Shown: one piece after another, positions 6,974 to 15,617 of the stretch
How the letters are laid out: every line of letters starts with the position of its first letter
How positions within the stretch are numbered: the first letter of the stretch is position 1
NCBI GenBank assembly: GCA_002727275.1
Contig: PBWO01000053.1
Location: 1 to 21,318, forward strand
Direction: 5' to 3'
DNA length: 21,318 nucleotides
Source of the DNA: Methanobacteriota archaeon
GTDB lineage: Archaea > Thermoplasmatota > Poseidoniia > Poseidoniales > Thalassarchaeaceae
Notes under the pieces: generated by a model
Seen by the model: only the letters and a program-made list of their open reading frames with translations
Databases searched by the model: none
Told to the model about the DNA's origin: nothing
Position numbers and translations under genes: made by a program

Positions 6974-8374
6974 GTGAACCTTCTCCGCACTAAGGTGCCC
7001 GGCACTTCTCCCAGTTCGGACGACGACGATACCTCGGGCAAATCTAGTGCCCCAGTCAGCCGGCCAAAGCGTAGACGCTCGAAGCCTCTGAAGGTATCAA
7101 ATCAAATTCCTGCCAGCCGTAGAGAGGAGATTGAGAAAGCCCTTGAGGACAATCAGGGAACTCCTGCTAGGTGGTCTCGAAAGGATGGGCCGAAGTATCA
7201 CAGATTCTTGAAAAAGAGAATCAGCCCGGGAACTGTCAGACAACTGGAGTACGAATTGATAGATGTCGAGATAGGAGAATCTTGGCCAATACCAATTACT
7301 GTAATTCATGGAGCTAGGCCAGGGCCGGTGGTAACACTACTCGGTGCAATACACGGCAATGAGTTGGTAGGGCCATTGGCGTTGACTTACCTCAGTGGAC
7401 CTAACTTCGTCGGCGAGGACAAGGCAATCGATCCGGCTGCGATGGCCGGCACAATTCGCATAGTCCCTGTAGTGAACCTTCCCGGCTACCGGCGCCAGAG
7501 CAGATACATGCCTGATGGAAGGGATTTGAATCGGGGATTCCCAGGAAAGCCGGACAGCAATACTACCTCAAGGGTAGCAAACAGGCTTTGGAATGAGATA
7601 ATATCCAACAGCGACCACGTTGTCGATTTGCATACTGCTGCTACAGGTAGAACCAACATGCCCCAGATTCGCGCCAATCTAGCCCACCCCTCGAGCAATA
7701 GGATAGCTAGAGCATTTGGAATCGAAACTATCCTAGACAATGAAGGCCCGAAGGGTTCCTTGAGGAGAGTTTCCAACGACGCAGGTGTGGCTGCTATAAC
7801 CTACGAAGGTGGAGGCTCGAATGAGGCAGATCCAGAATCTGTACAAGTCGCAATCTACGGTATTCTGAACGTTCTGCGAAGTCTTCGAGTCATTCCTGGG
7901 TACCCCAGCCGTCCCAGATTCAGAATCCTCGCTTCTGGTTCTGTCTGGGTCAGATCGGATCAAGGCGGGCTTCTCGACGTTCTCACTCCTGCAGGGAGTT
8001 TCGTTCAGGAAGGAGAAACCGTAGCGACGGTAACCGATCCGGAGCGCCCTGGAGAGAACTTCGACATATTATCTCCTTCAAGGGGCCTTCTGATTTCTAC
8101 CGCAACACATCCTTTTGTGACTGCAGGAACTCCAATCGGACATCTGCTACCGATGACTGGAGGCACTCAGACACTCAGGACGAGACTCGATGAAGAAGGG
8201 TGCTTGATTACCAGCGGCTCCGATGGAGAACCCCTTTGGAGAGAGGACGACGACATCGAGGATATTTCCGTTGAAGGCGAGTGGTCAGGAGGCTCGCCCG
8301 ATGCCGAATGGGGCCGAGATGAAGGGAGCGCGACTGAAGAAGAAGCCGACGAGGCAGATCCTAACTGGCTCTAA
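6974..8374 (+). CDS. Succinylglutamate desuccinylase/aspartoacylase-family zinc enzyme
   Basis: A member of the AstE/AspA branch of the M14 carboxypeptidase fold, which hydrolyses N-acyl amino acids or related amides. The zinc ligands are visible: H127 and E130 in GAIHGNELVG and H220 in VVDLHTA. Substrate-binding DLNRGFPG is at 184-191 and the likely catalytic Glu is E278 in ITYEGGG. A beta-rich, biotinyl-like C-terminal domain (about 315-392) is typical of the family. The protein has two extensions: a low-complexity N-terminus with DDDD and basic PKRRRSKP (13-40), and a strongly acidic C-terminal tail (about 424-466). GTG 6974 is the apparent start and shows no ribosome-binding site; GTG 6995 is also possible. 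The actual acyl substrate is unknown. Its stop codon overlaps that of the convergent subtilase gene. Confidence 0.85.
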   Translation: MNLLRTKVPGTSPSSDDDDTSGKSSAPVSRPKRRRSKPLKVSNQIPASRREEIEKALEDNQGTPARWSRKDGPKYHRFLKKRISPGTVRQLEYELIDVEIGESWPIPITVIHGARPGPVVTLLGAIHGNELVGPLALTYLSGPNFVGEDKAIDPAAMAGTIRIVPVVNLPGYRRQSRYMPDGRDLNRGFPGKPDSNTTSRVANRLWNEIISNSDHVVDLHTAATGRTNMPQIRANLAHPSSNRIARAFGIETILDNEGPKGSLRRVSNDAGVAAITYEGGGSNEADPESVQVAIYGILNVLRSLRVIPGYPSRPRFRILASGSVWVRSDQGGLLDVLTPAGSFVQEGETVATVTDPERPGENFDILSPSRGLLISTATHPFVTAGTPIGHLLPMTGGTQTLRTRLDEEGCLITSGSDGEPLWREDDDIEDISVEGEWSGGSPDAEWGRDEGSATEEEADEADPNWL

Positions 8375-8389
8375 TCAAATTCTGGAGCC
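8367..8389. repeat. Short inverted repeat over convergent stop codons
   Basis: GGCTC (8367-8371) pairs with GAGCC (8385-8389). Both stop codons lie in the shared CTAA at 8371-8374: TAA for the plus-strand gene and TAG for the minus-strand gene. The stem is weak on its own, but its position repeats what is seen at the other two convergent junctions in the window. Confidence 0.3.
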
Positions 8390-11300
8390 TCGGGTATCGA
8401 ATCATTATCTGCCGGAGTCGCAGGTATAGAAGGCAACTGTACAGGGGTTGTTTGTTGTCCCATCATAGCACTAAGGTCTGGTGCCGAAGGCAGTTCGTAT
8501 TCTTGAAACTCAGGAGATAGGGAAAATTCGCCAGGTTTGATATCGTATGCTTTGTATGCATCTTCAAGCCTACGGTTGTATGAAATTCTGCGAATTACTA
8601 GTACAATCATGCTTAGTAGGATTGACATTACAATGATGGTGACTGACAGACCAACTGGGGACACTACGAATTCAATTAATCTCTCAGCAAAGCTACTGGG
8701 TGGCTGCCAAACTTGCATGTCAATGTCCCAAATTATCTGAGTGGTCACACCAGGCTCAGATATTTTCAACGATGCTTGTTGTGGACCATCTCCTTGATTG
8801 CAGAGATAGATTTCCAACGAGGTGTCGGCAGATTCACAGTTAATTGGAAGAATTGTTACTCTCTTTCCATCGTCGCTAACATTCCAGAGTTCAGATCCCT
8901 CTGTCGTCGTCATTGTGTAGTCTCCAAAACTCCAACTTAGGGTTGCCCCAACCGCATCAGGAATTCCTTCTGTAGTGAGAATAAGAGATTCGTTCACAGC
9001 GTCCCAATCCTGAACCTCTCTGAAGTCCGGTGTAGTCGAGATTAGAGCAATCCTAGAAAGTCCATCATCAACCTGCTCATTGCAATCGTCGTCTCTGCCA
9101 TTCCAATCCTCTGTACCTGCGGGATTGATTGTAGCAACGGTATCATCACAGTCCTCGAAGTCATAGAATCCGTCTTCGTCACTATCGAAGTTGAAGATCT
9201 TAGGATCAGAACCAGTCACCGTGACTTCATGTCCATCTGTCAAGCCATCATTATCCGAATCAGCGAGCTCTGGATTAGTAGTATAGTTGTTGAATTCTTC
9301 ATAATCGGTCAGACCGTCTTCGTCACTATCCAAATCGAAGAAATCCTCGTCAATAACTTCGTCACAATCATTGTCTTTACCATCCAGCAATTCTGGCTTC
9401 AGAGGCGCTCGTTCAAAATCAGTATCATCGCAGTCTTGGAACCAGTACCATCCATCAGAGTCCGCATCGTCATCGTGGACCAGAGGGTCAGCCCCCAATG
9501 AGGCGTATTCGTTGTATTCAAGCCCATCCGGAAGACCATCATCATCGGTGTCCCCATCGAGGTGGTCGGTTGTGATGTTATGGAATTCATCATAGTCAGA
9601 GAGCCCGTCATTGTCGGTGTCTAACGTCCAATAATCCTCATCAATCAGTGAGTCACAGTCATTGTCGAAATCATCCAACAATTCGATCTGTCCGGGGGAG
9701 CGATCTGGATCATTATCATCACAGTCCTCGAACCAATACCAAGTGTCTGAATCACTATCGTTGTCATAGACAAGAGGGTTGGATCCTAGGGCAGAGTAGA
9801 TGTTGATTTCTTCACCGTCGTCCAAACCATCATCATCGGTGTCGGAATCCATGAAATCTGTACCGTAAATGTGGTATTCTTTCCAATCCTTTATTCCATC
9901 ATTATCTCTGTCAGTGAAGTTGTAGCCCTCATCAATGAAATCGTCACAGTTGTCATCAATCCCATTCAGTAGTTCCGGCCTACCCGGATTGACCAATGGA
10001 TTGGTATCGTTACAGTCATTGAAGTGATAGAACAAGTCCAAGTCATCATCCGGATCGTATACAAGCGGATTGCTTGACCAGAAATTAACCTCAGCACCAT
10101 CACTCAAACCATCATCATCACTGTCGGAATCTAGAGGATCGGTTCCAGTCGTCGTTACTTCAGTTAAGTCACTCAACCCGTCGAGGTCAGTGTCTGAGAG
10201 AAGAGGGTTGGTCCCGTACACCATTACCTCATCATAGTCATTCAAACCGTCGTTGTCAGTATCTGGATCGTATGGATCTGTACCGTAGACTTGAGTCTCA
10301 TTCTCATCGCTTAGGCCATCGTCATCATGATCAAAGTCTATGTCCACTCCGTGCATAATCAACTCCCACGAATTCAGAGTCCCATTGGTTCCAGAGGAGG
10401 TATCTCTGATTTTCAGAGTCCAAGTGCCTAGTGATGACTCATCCCAGTGTTGTACGGTGCTGAACATCCAGTTAGAATAGTCGTTGCCACTGTCGCTTCT
10501 AGTCTCGGCTAGCCAAGATTCCGTTCCCGAAGGAGAAACTAGGACGATATCCAAATCTCCTCTGTAATCATGGTCTAAGTCTACGACCAAGTCTACACTT
10601 TCCAGTGACAACTCATCAGTGACTATGGTTGTGAACTCTGTCCAAGATGTATTATCGTCAGGGATTACAGAAGATGTGTTGTAAGGACCGTAAGTTGAAT
10701 TCAGTTCAATTCCTACGTTGACCCAGTTTTCAGCCAATGATACAGCAGCCCCTGCATCAACAGCACCGAATCCATACTTGTGAGATACATCATGCCCCCC
10801 TCCGTTAATTCTCCAGGATGAATCGGTGGGGTCGTTCATCCGCGCGCTATTTACTAGCACGTGCTGAACGTCTCTCCATGTCAGATTCTCATTTGCATCG
10901 AGCATTAGTGCGATTACTCCAGAAGCTAGAGGAGTAGCACTGGATGTCCCTCCAAATGTATGAGTAACATTACCACTATCGTATCCTCCCGAACCTGTGA
11001 TATCGGTAGTTGTTATTGCTTCACCATCTCCATTTGAGTGAGCCGCTACGAGTATATTTGCTCCCGGTTCGGCATAGTATGACTGCTCTCCATTATGGCT
11101 GATTGCTGTCACAGCAATCGTATACCTGCTGTTGGCATAACCGTCGTAGTTCGAATCATCGTCAGAACCCAACCCATTTCCTGCAGCCCAAGTAATGAGA
11201 TTGCCTAGTCCATCTCGTCCAGTATAAGCATCGCTCTCAAAGGCAGCAAGAGTAAGTGGGCCTGGAGCCTCAAGGGTTCTTCCATTATCTGCAGGCCCCC

Positions 11301-12177
11301 AAGAGTTGGAGTAAATGTCAATTTCATCTTCCTCGTAACTAAGTGCATCAGCCTCGGTAGCATCGTTAGTAGAGCATGCAATCAACAAGGAGCCAGCCAG
11401 AGTCGCTTCAAACGCAGCACCTGCAACATCTACTGAGTTATTGCCAATCGCCGCAGCCACCCCGGCTGCTGCTGTTCCGTGGCCATTCCAACTGGATGGC
11501 ATTGGATCACCATCATCATTGCACCAATCGTATGACAGCTCAGGTGAATAATGCTGATTTATGTCGCTATGGTTGTGATCTAAACCATCATCAATCACAC
11601 TGATTACAATTCCAGAACCAGTGTAATTGTCCCAAACTGATGTCACATTGGCATCCTCACCAAATACTCCTCCGCTAGTCTGGCCGGTATTCCTCAAATG
11701 CCATTGAGAGCTGAACTCTGGATCGTTTGGAACTAGCCTAGGGTACTGCTGCTTCTCAACCATAGGAGAGAAAGACTCAATCTCGCCTGCATTCAATGAT
11801 AGTTGCAGTCTAGAAACAGCACTAATGGAGTCATCAAACTCCCAGATATACGAACCAATCAGTATTGGAGCTGGCCGACTATCGTCTGGGGCCGCTATAG
11901 TAAATTCGTGTTTGTCAATCGGAACTCTGCTCACTATCAACCAATTCACAGTTTGCTCAAGCACCTCTTTTTGGTAAGAATCTAGATCAGATACTCTATC
12001 GAAGGCCAATTGAACAGCTCTAGAATAACTTGGCATAATGGGGTCGCCTTCGATTCGAATACTCTCTGAATCAGAAGAGCCGGAAACCACACCCCCTATT
12101 GGAGTTAGAATTAGCATCACTAGTACTATGACGACGGTCCTCACGCCTGAAGTCGAACGCCTACCACATTTAGCCAT
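8371..12177 (-). CDS. Secreted, membrane-anchored subtilisin-like protease with calcium-binding repeats
   Basis: A giant S8 serine protease. From Met 12177, a signal peptide (basic start, hydrophobic TVVIVLVMLILTPIGG) leads to a propeptide-like region. The catalytic domain has Asp196 in SVIDDGLDHNHSD, His233 in NGHGTA, oxyanion Asn334 in WAAGN and Ser412 in GGTSSATP. A P-domain-like beta domain follows (about 486-610), then acidic DxDxDG repeats of thrombospondin type 3 alternating with four MopE-like modules (about 612-1040). A beta domain and one membrane helix (about 1170-1196, SVTIIVMSILLSMIVLVIRR) precede a short, probably cytoplasmic tail. It is likely displayed on the outer cell surface and calcium-stabilised, digesting external proteins. 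The frame opens at ATG 12249, with ATG 12234 in between; 12177 is preferred because it gives a normal signal peptide and avoids overlap with the upstream gene, which ends at 12206. Confidence 0.92.
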   Translation of the reverse strand: MAKCGRRSTSGVRTVVIVLVMLILTPIGGVVSGSSDSESIRIEGDPIMPSYSRAVQLAFDRVSDLDSYQKEVLEQTVNWLIVSRVPIDKHEFTIAAPDDSRPAPILIGSYIWEFDDSISAVSRLQLSLNAGEIESFSPMVEKQQYPRLVPNDPEFSSQWHLRNTGQTSGGVFGEDANVTSVWDNYTGSGIVISVIDDGLDHNHSDINQHYSPELSYDWCNDDGDPMPSSWNGHGTAAAGVAAAIGNNSVDVAGAAFEATLAGSLLIACSTNDATEADALSYEEDEIDIYSNSWGPADNGRTLEAPGPLTLAAFESDAYTGRDGLGNLITWAAGNGLGSDDDSNYDGYANSRYTIAVTAISHNGEQSYYAEPGANILVAAHSNGDGEAITTTDITGSGGYDSGNVTHTFGGTSSATPLASGVIALMLDANENLTWRDVQHVLVNSARMNDPTDSSWRINGGGHDVSHKYGFGAVDAGAAVSLAENWVNVGIELNSTYGPYNTSSVIPDDNTSWTEFTTIVTDELSLESVDLVVDLDHDYRGDLDIVLVSPSGTESWLAETRSDSGNDYSNWMFSTVQHWDESSLGTWTLKIRDTSSGTNGTLNSWELIMHGVDIDFDHDDDGLSDENETQVYGTDPYDPDTDNDGLNDYDEVMVYGTNPLLSDTDLDGLSDLTEVTTTGTDPLDSDSDDDGLSDGAEVNFWSSNPLVYDPDDDLDLFYHFNDCNDTNPLVNPGRPELLNGIDDNCDDFIDEGYNFTDRDNDGIKDWKEYHIYGTDFMDSDTDDDGLDDGEEINIYSALGSNPLVYDNDSDSDTWYWFEDCDDNDPDRSPGQIELLDDFDNDCDSLIDEDYWTLDTDNDGLSDYDEFHNITTDHLDGDTDDDGLPDGLEYNEYASLGADPLVHDDDADSDGWYWFQDCDDTDFERAPLKPELLDGKDNDCDEVIDEDFFDLDSDEDGLTDYEEFNNYTTNPELADSDNDGLTDGHEVTVTGSDPKIFNFDSDEDGFYDFEDCDDTVATINPAGTEDWNGRDDDCNEQVDDGLSRIALISTTPDFREVQDWDAVNESLILTTEGIPDAVGATLSWSFGDYTMTTTEGSELWNVSDDGKRVTILPINCESADTSLEIYLCNQGDGPQQASLKISEPGVTTQIIWDIDMQVWQPPSSFAERLIEFVVSPVGLSVTIIVMSILLSMIVLVIRRISYNRRLEDAYKAYDIKPGEFSLSPEFQEYELPSAPDLSAMMGQQTTPVQLPSIPATPADNDSIPEAPEFD
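9061..10344 (-). repeat. Tandem higher-order repeat, about 291 bp per unit, in the subtilase gene
   Basis: The encoded region alternates two thrombospondin-3-like repeats (such as DTDNDGLSDYDE) with one MopE-like module (DCDD ... ELLDG.DNDCD..IDED). The four MopE-like modules begin about 97, 97 and 94 codons apart. The periodicity also shows in the DNA: related stretches encoding the CD..ID segment start near 9361, 9651 and 9942. The first block has four DxDxDG repeats instead of two. These motifs are known calcium-binding loops. Confidence 0.85.
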
Positions 12178-12205
12178 TCGTCTAAGTCGTGAGACTGTTG
12201 AATCA

Positions 12206-13459
12206 CTATTCTTGGAATTCTGAGATGGCTGCATGGACCTCATCATCATCCATTAGACGGCGCTGTGATTTGGCCACCTCGAACATGTGCGAGACTAAAT
12301 CATCCGAAGCCTCGTATCCATTGTTTTGTAGCCACCAGATGATGTTAGACCTACCACTCATATGTCCAATTCTAATGATTTGCTCAAGCCCGTAATCGGC
12401 CGCCGGTACCCCGGAGTAGACACGGTCGGCAAGCCAGTTGTCACCTTTCTTCATCGCTTTGATTACTGCGCTCGCGTGAACTCCAGTCCCTGTCTCAAAA
12501 GCATCTTCTCCGAACACAGGGTAATTCCTCGGTAGCGCGACCTCGACATATTCGTGGGCCTTCCTTGTGTACTGGTTTAGCATGGTCAGGTCGTTGCTAA
12601 TGACTCCCATCAGGCTCAGATTGACTAGAGTCTGGTCGAGAGGAGCGTTTCCGGCACGCTCACCCACTCCTAGGGCGGTACCGTGAATCACATCAGCCCC
12701 TGCCTCATAGGCAGCTAGGTTGTTGGCCACACCAAGGCCCCGATCTTGATGACCATGCCAATTGACTTCGATGTCTCTGCGTTTGAATCCCGAATCAATA
12801 ATCACCTCATCTTGGATGAACGAGAGCAGTTTACGAACACCGTTTGGAGTGACATGACCGCAGGTGTCGCAGACGCATATACGATCTGCTCCCAACTCAA
12901 GAGCGCGGGTATAGACTGCCTTGATTTCGTCCGGCTTGCTTCGAGTCGTGTCTTCGGTTACGAACATCACGGGAATGTCGTTATCGACCGCGAAAGTGAC
13001 GGCCTTCTCCGCCGTTGAAAGGATCTTCTCCATTGTCCATCCCTCAGCATACTGGCGAATAGGACTAGTTCCGAGGAAGGCGCTGGCCTGTATTTGTCTC
13101 TCGTGTTTGGCCTGCAGATCAACTAGAGGCTCGATGTCGCTGACTACCGTACGTACTGCGCAACCTGGTCGCAATTCGTAGTCATTCTTCCCCATGTGAG
13201 ATAGCATGGCATCGATGTGGCCAACATGGAAGGGCCCTGCACCGGGAAGGCCCAAATCCACCTTTTGTATTCCTAGAGCTTCCATGTAGTCAATCAGTTC
13301 CAACTTCTGCTCAATCTCCGGGTTGCGAGCACTCGGACTCTGGAGGCCATCCCTCAGGGTCTCATCGTCGAACCACAACTCGTGAGGATGGTCGCGAGAA
13401 TCACGGATAATCTCGTAATCGACTGTATTCCAGTCGTATATCAGGCCCTGCTCGTCCAT
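12206..13459 (-). CDS. 2-isopropylmalate synthase-like DRE-TIM enzyme
   Basis: A TIM-barrel acyltransferase of the LeuA/homocitrate/citramalate synthase superfamily, joining an acyl-CoA to a 2-oxoacid. The signature is DETLRDGLQ (32-40), where DxTLRDGEQ is usual. Metal ligands are Asp32 and the HGH pair (235-237) in NWHGHQDRGLGVANN. FVTEDTTRS matches the usual SAEDATR block, followed by CDTCGHVTP and GTALGVGERAGNAPLDQT. IRIGHMSGRSN corresponds to the GKHSGR segment. At 417 residues it has no room for the LeuA C-terminal feedback domain, so it may be unregulated by leucine or have another substrate. The start ATG 13459 has GAGGTG five bases upstream, in the arm of a perfect inverted repeat. 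No other leucine genes are nearby, so the product is named only to superfamily level. Confidence 0.75.
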   Translation of the reverse strand: MDEQGLIYDWNTVDYEIIRDSRDHPHELWFDDETLRDGLQSPSARNPEIEQKLELIDYMEALGIQKVDLGLPGAGPFHVGHIDAMLSHMGKNDYELRPGCAVRTVVSDIEPLVDLQAKHERQIQASAFLGTSPIRQYAEGWTMEKILSTAEKAVTFAVDNDIPVMFVTEDTTRSKPDEIKAVYTRALELGADRICVCDTCGHVTPNGVRKLLSFIQDEVIIDSGFKRRDIEVNWHGHQDRGLGVANNLAAYEAGADVIHGTALGVGERAGNAPLDQTLVNLSLMGVISNDLTMLNQYTRKAHEYVEVALPRNYPVFGEDAFETGTGVHASAVIKAMKKGDNWLADRVYSGVPAADYGLEQIIRIGHMSGRSNIIWWLQNNGYEASDDLVSHMFEVAKSQRRLMDDDEVHAAISEFQE

Positions 13460-13496
13460 TACCGCACCTCTCTAACCGTTCCGCCATGGTGCGGTA
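13460..13496 (-). promoter_or_regulatory. Inverted repeat covering the ribosome-binding site
   Basis: TACCGCACC (13460-13468) has its exact reverse complement at 13488-13496, with 19 bases between. In the minus-strand mRNA the second arm, GGTGCGGTA, abuts the ATG at 13459 and contains most of the GAGGTG Shine-Dalgarno site (13465-13470). Folding would block initiation of the isopropylmalate-synthase-like gene. The loop also contains an out-of-frame ATG (13487). A DNA operator is the alternative reading. Confidence 0.45.
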
Positions 13497-13526
13497 GGCG
13501 TTTGAAGCCATCGGGATGCTAGGCTA

Positions 13527-14552
13527 CTAACGGGTCTCGCTACGAATGATTGCGAACAGGCTTATTCCTGCCCCCAAAACAGCCCCATTCACACCAAAAC
13601 TCGCAGCCACCAGAACCACGAACATGAGAGCAAGGTATAGCATAGAGACGAAGAACGAACGAGCAGCGGTCGGCATCCTACCTGTTTCATCGCGTTCTTC
13701 GGTTAGGTCGATTCTCCAAACCGAACTAGCGTACCAGATACTGAGCCCGACCACACTCCATCCTAGGAGGTGATACAGAGTATCACTTTCCTCCAGCCCG
13801 CCGAAACTGGATGGGACGGCCAGCGACATCAGGATGAGCACGATTGCGTAGACCTTCATTTCGAACAGAGTCCTCTCTGCGCCCTTCACATTGGGCATCA
13901 TCGGAACATCCACTCGCCCATATTCTTCGGAACGATACAGGGCGAGTGCCCAAAAGTGAGGGGGAGTCCATAGGAAGATTAGCAGGAACATCAACCATGG
14001 CAGTGGGCTGCCCATGTCCACCAGAGATTCCATAATCTGAGTAGTGGATTCCATCGAAACCGCCAGACTATCTTCGGCAGCCGCCCAGCCAATAACCGGA
14101 GGAGTAGAACCAGCTATACCGCCGATTACTATGTTCTGAGGAGTCGAGCGCTTCAGCCAGATACTGTACACGAAGACATAGAACAGAATGCTGAAGGCAG
14201 ACCAGAAAGCAGCAACCTCGTTCGATAGCACCCAGAACCACGTCACCCCGGCGATAGAGAGCAGCACTCCCAGTGCTAGAGCCGACTCCGCCGAGACTTC
14301 GCCGGATGGAATTGCCCTCTTCTCTGTGCGTGTCATAAAAGGATCAATATCTCTATCGTACCACATGTTGATTGCATTTGCACCACCTGCACTGAGGTAG
14401 CCGCCGACGAATACGATTAGCATAGTATTCGCAGTATCGGTGCTCAAATGTTCGTACAGTCTGTCATGTACCAATACTGCGCACAGCGCAGTAATTTGTA
14501 GTAGGACAACAACTCTCGGTTTTGTCAAAGAAACATAACTTCGCCAACTCAA
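13527..14552 (-). CDS. ctaB: Protoheme IX farnesyltransferase (heme O synthase)
   Basis: CtaB/COX10 attaches farnesyl to protoheme, giving heme O, the precursor of heme A for cytochrome oxidase. It is a polytopic UbiA-family membrane protein with about eight or nine helices. The first Asp-rich prenyl-diphosphate motif is NMWYDRDIDPFMTRTEKRAIP (split here as N62 to D70 and the conserved TRTxxRxIPSG). The second is the loop YRSEEYGRVDVPMMPNVKG. Length 341 is slightly above the usual 280-320. The start is TTG 14552, immediately after the ctaA stop (TAG, two bases, TTG), with a full AGGAGG eight bases upstream inside the end of ctaA. This indicates translational coupling to ctaA. The N-terminus SWRSYVSLTKPRVVVL matches the family start, supporting TTG. 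Confidence 0.95.
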   Translation of the reverse strand: MSWRSYVSLTKPRVVVLLQITALCAVLVHDRLYEHLSTDTANTMLIVFVGGYLSAGGANAINMWYDRDIDPFMTRTEKRAIPSGEVSAESALALGVLLSIAGVTWFWVLSNEVAAFWSAFSILFYVFVYSIWLKRSTPQNIVIGGIAGSTPPVIGWAAAEDSLAVSMESTTQIMESLVDMGSPLPWLMFLLIFLWTPPHFWALALYRSEEYGRVDVPMMPNVKGAERTLFEMKVYAIVLILMSLAVPSSFGGLEESDTLYHLLGWSVVGLSIWYASSVWRIDLTEERDETGRMPTAARSFFVSMLYLALMFVVLVAASFGVNGAVLGAGISLFAIIRSETR

Positions 14553-14554
14553 GT

Positions 14555-15589
14555 CTATACCCTCCTAGATGTTATCGAACCAACATAGGCAGTTGAAAGA
14601 AACAAGAACGAAAGAGAGGCGAATAATAGATGGATTAGCGAGAGCCATTCCTCGAACCCACCATTCATATCCCAGGAAAGGATGTACAGCCCCCCAATCA
14701 GCATGTTCGCCAAATACAGTGCTGTAGAAACCAAAATCCATCGGCATAGGGTGCTGTTCGAGCCTAATTCATTCCATGCGAACCAAGATGAGGCAATCAT
14801 AGCCACTCCGACTGCTGCTACTAGCAATCTGTGAATCACTTGAGACTGCAATACCCAGTCATGGATTTCAGGAACTAGTTCACGCTGACAAAGGGGCCAT
14901 GAGCCGTAGAGGCCCTCTACTCCGCAACCTGTGTTAGCACCGCCTGTAGTGGATACGAAAGCCCCGGAGAACAGACTGATGAGGGCAAACAAAGAGAGCC
15001 AGAGCAGTCTCGGACCCCATTTCGGAGCAGAGTCCGATTCGAAGTCAACCCATTTGGGAAGCGCATTGATATCTCGCGTCTGAGCTAACCAGAGCCAAAT
15101 CAGACTGAGCATGAATGCAAGTGCTGAACCCAAGTGCAGAGCGACACTCCAGTGCTCATTATCCATACGCACAGTCAGCCAGCCGACAGCCCCCTGCCAT
15201 ACAATCAGAACAGCAGAGATCGCTGAGGATAGCCTTACTTCTGAACCAAAATCCTGCTCTCGCCTGACAAGCAGCCAACCTATCAGAACCAATGGACCTA
15301 GTACTGCTCCCGCGAGAACTCGATGTGCCCACTCGGTGAATATTTGGAAAGTAGTGTATCGATGCCCCGCCCCGCGAGAATCAATCTCATCAGGATTGGC
15401 CTCATACCACGCCTCTTGCTCGGCTTCTGATACATCGAATCCCCATGTTCCGAAACAGGTCGGCCAATCGGGGCAAGACTCACCAGCGTCGTAAATTCTG
15501 ATTGTGCCTCCTAGAGTAATCACGAGGAATGTAATGACAACCAATGCGGCCGTCAGCCGCCTACAGTCGTTAGCAGACAAACCACTCAT
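14555..15589 (-). CDS. ctaA: Heme A synthase
   Basis: CtaA/COX15 oxidises the C8 methyl of heme O to the formyl group of heme A. It is a membrane protein with eight predicted helices in two four-helix halves. Visible landmarks are the first helix LTAALVVITFLVITLGGTIR, the conserved SCPDWPTCFG loop, and candidate heme histidines in TEWAHRVLAG, VALHLGSALA, QVIHRLLVA and LIHLLFA. The second-half loop TGCGVEGLYGSWPLC supplies another cysteine pair. The frame opens at TTG 15616, but ATG 15589 is chosen because GGAGG lies ten bases upstream (15600-15604) and the remaining N-terminus is of family length. It precedes ctaB with a two-base gap. An 18-bp palindrome lies upstream, between it and rpoK. 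Confidence 0.94.
   Translation of the reverse strand: MSGLSANDCRRLTAALVVITFLVITLGGTIRIYDAGESCPDWPTCFGTWGFDVSEAEQEAWYEANPDEIDSRGAGHRYTTFQIFTEWAHRVLAGAVLGPLVLIGWLLVRREQDFGSEVRLSSAISAVLIVWQGAVGWLTVRMDNEHWSVALHLGSALAFMLSLIWLWLAQTRDINALPKWVDFESDSAPKWGPRLLWLSLFALISLFSGAFVSTTGGANTGCGVEGLYGSWPLCQRELVPEIHDWVLQSQVIHRLLVAAVGVAMIASSWFAWNELGSNSTLCRWILVSTALYLANMLIGGLYILSWDMNGGFEEWLSLIHLLFASLSFLFLSTAYVGSITSRRV
14561..14566 (-). promoter_or_regulatory. Strong Shine-Dalgarno site deciding the ctaB TTG start
   Basis: AGGAGG on the minus strand, eight bases before TTG 14552. It is the longest match to the anti-Shine-Dalgarno sequence that I found in the window and lies within the last codons of ctaA. It offsets the weak TTG codon and fits coupled translation of the two heme A enzymes. 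Confidence 0.7.
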
Positions 15590-15599
15590 CTCAAAGCAG

Positions 15600-15604
15600 C
15601 CTCC
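15600..15604 (-). promoter_or_regulatory. Shine-Dalgarno site of ctaA
   Basis: GGAGG on the minus strand, ten bases before ATG 15589. It decides this ATG over the TTG at 15616, which has no such site. Confidence 0.55.
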
Positions 15605-15617
15605 GGGCCGCGACAAA

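Noticed and set aside
9061..10344. Repetitive DNA that might be taken for a CRISPR array or minisatellite.
   Set aside because: The units are imperfect, stay in one reading frame and encode known calcium-binding motifs. No short identical repeats with unique spacers exist.
12177..12249. Upstream ATG codons (12249, 12246, 12243, 12234) as subtilase start.
   Set aside because: They add 19-24 polar residues before the signal peptide and overlap the preceding gene; ATG 12177 gives a standard signal sequence. Not fully excluded.
13455..13525. A tRNA-like look (pairing ends, GGCGGAACGGTTAGAG resembling a D arm).
   Set aside because: No anticodon arm or T arm can be formed, and one side lies within coding sequence.
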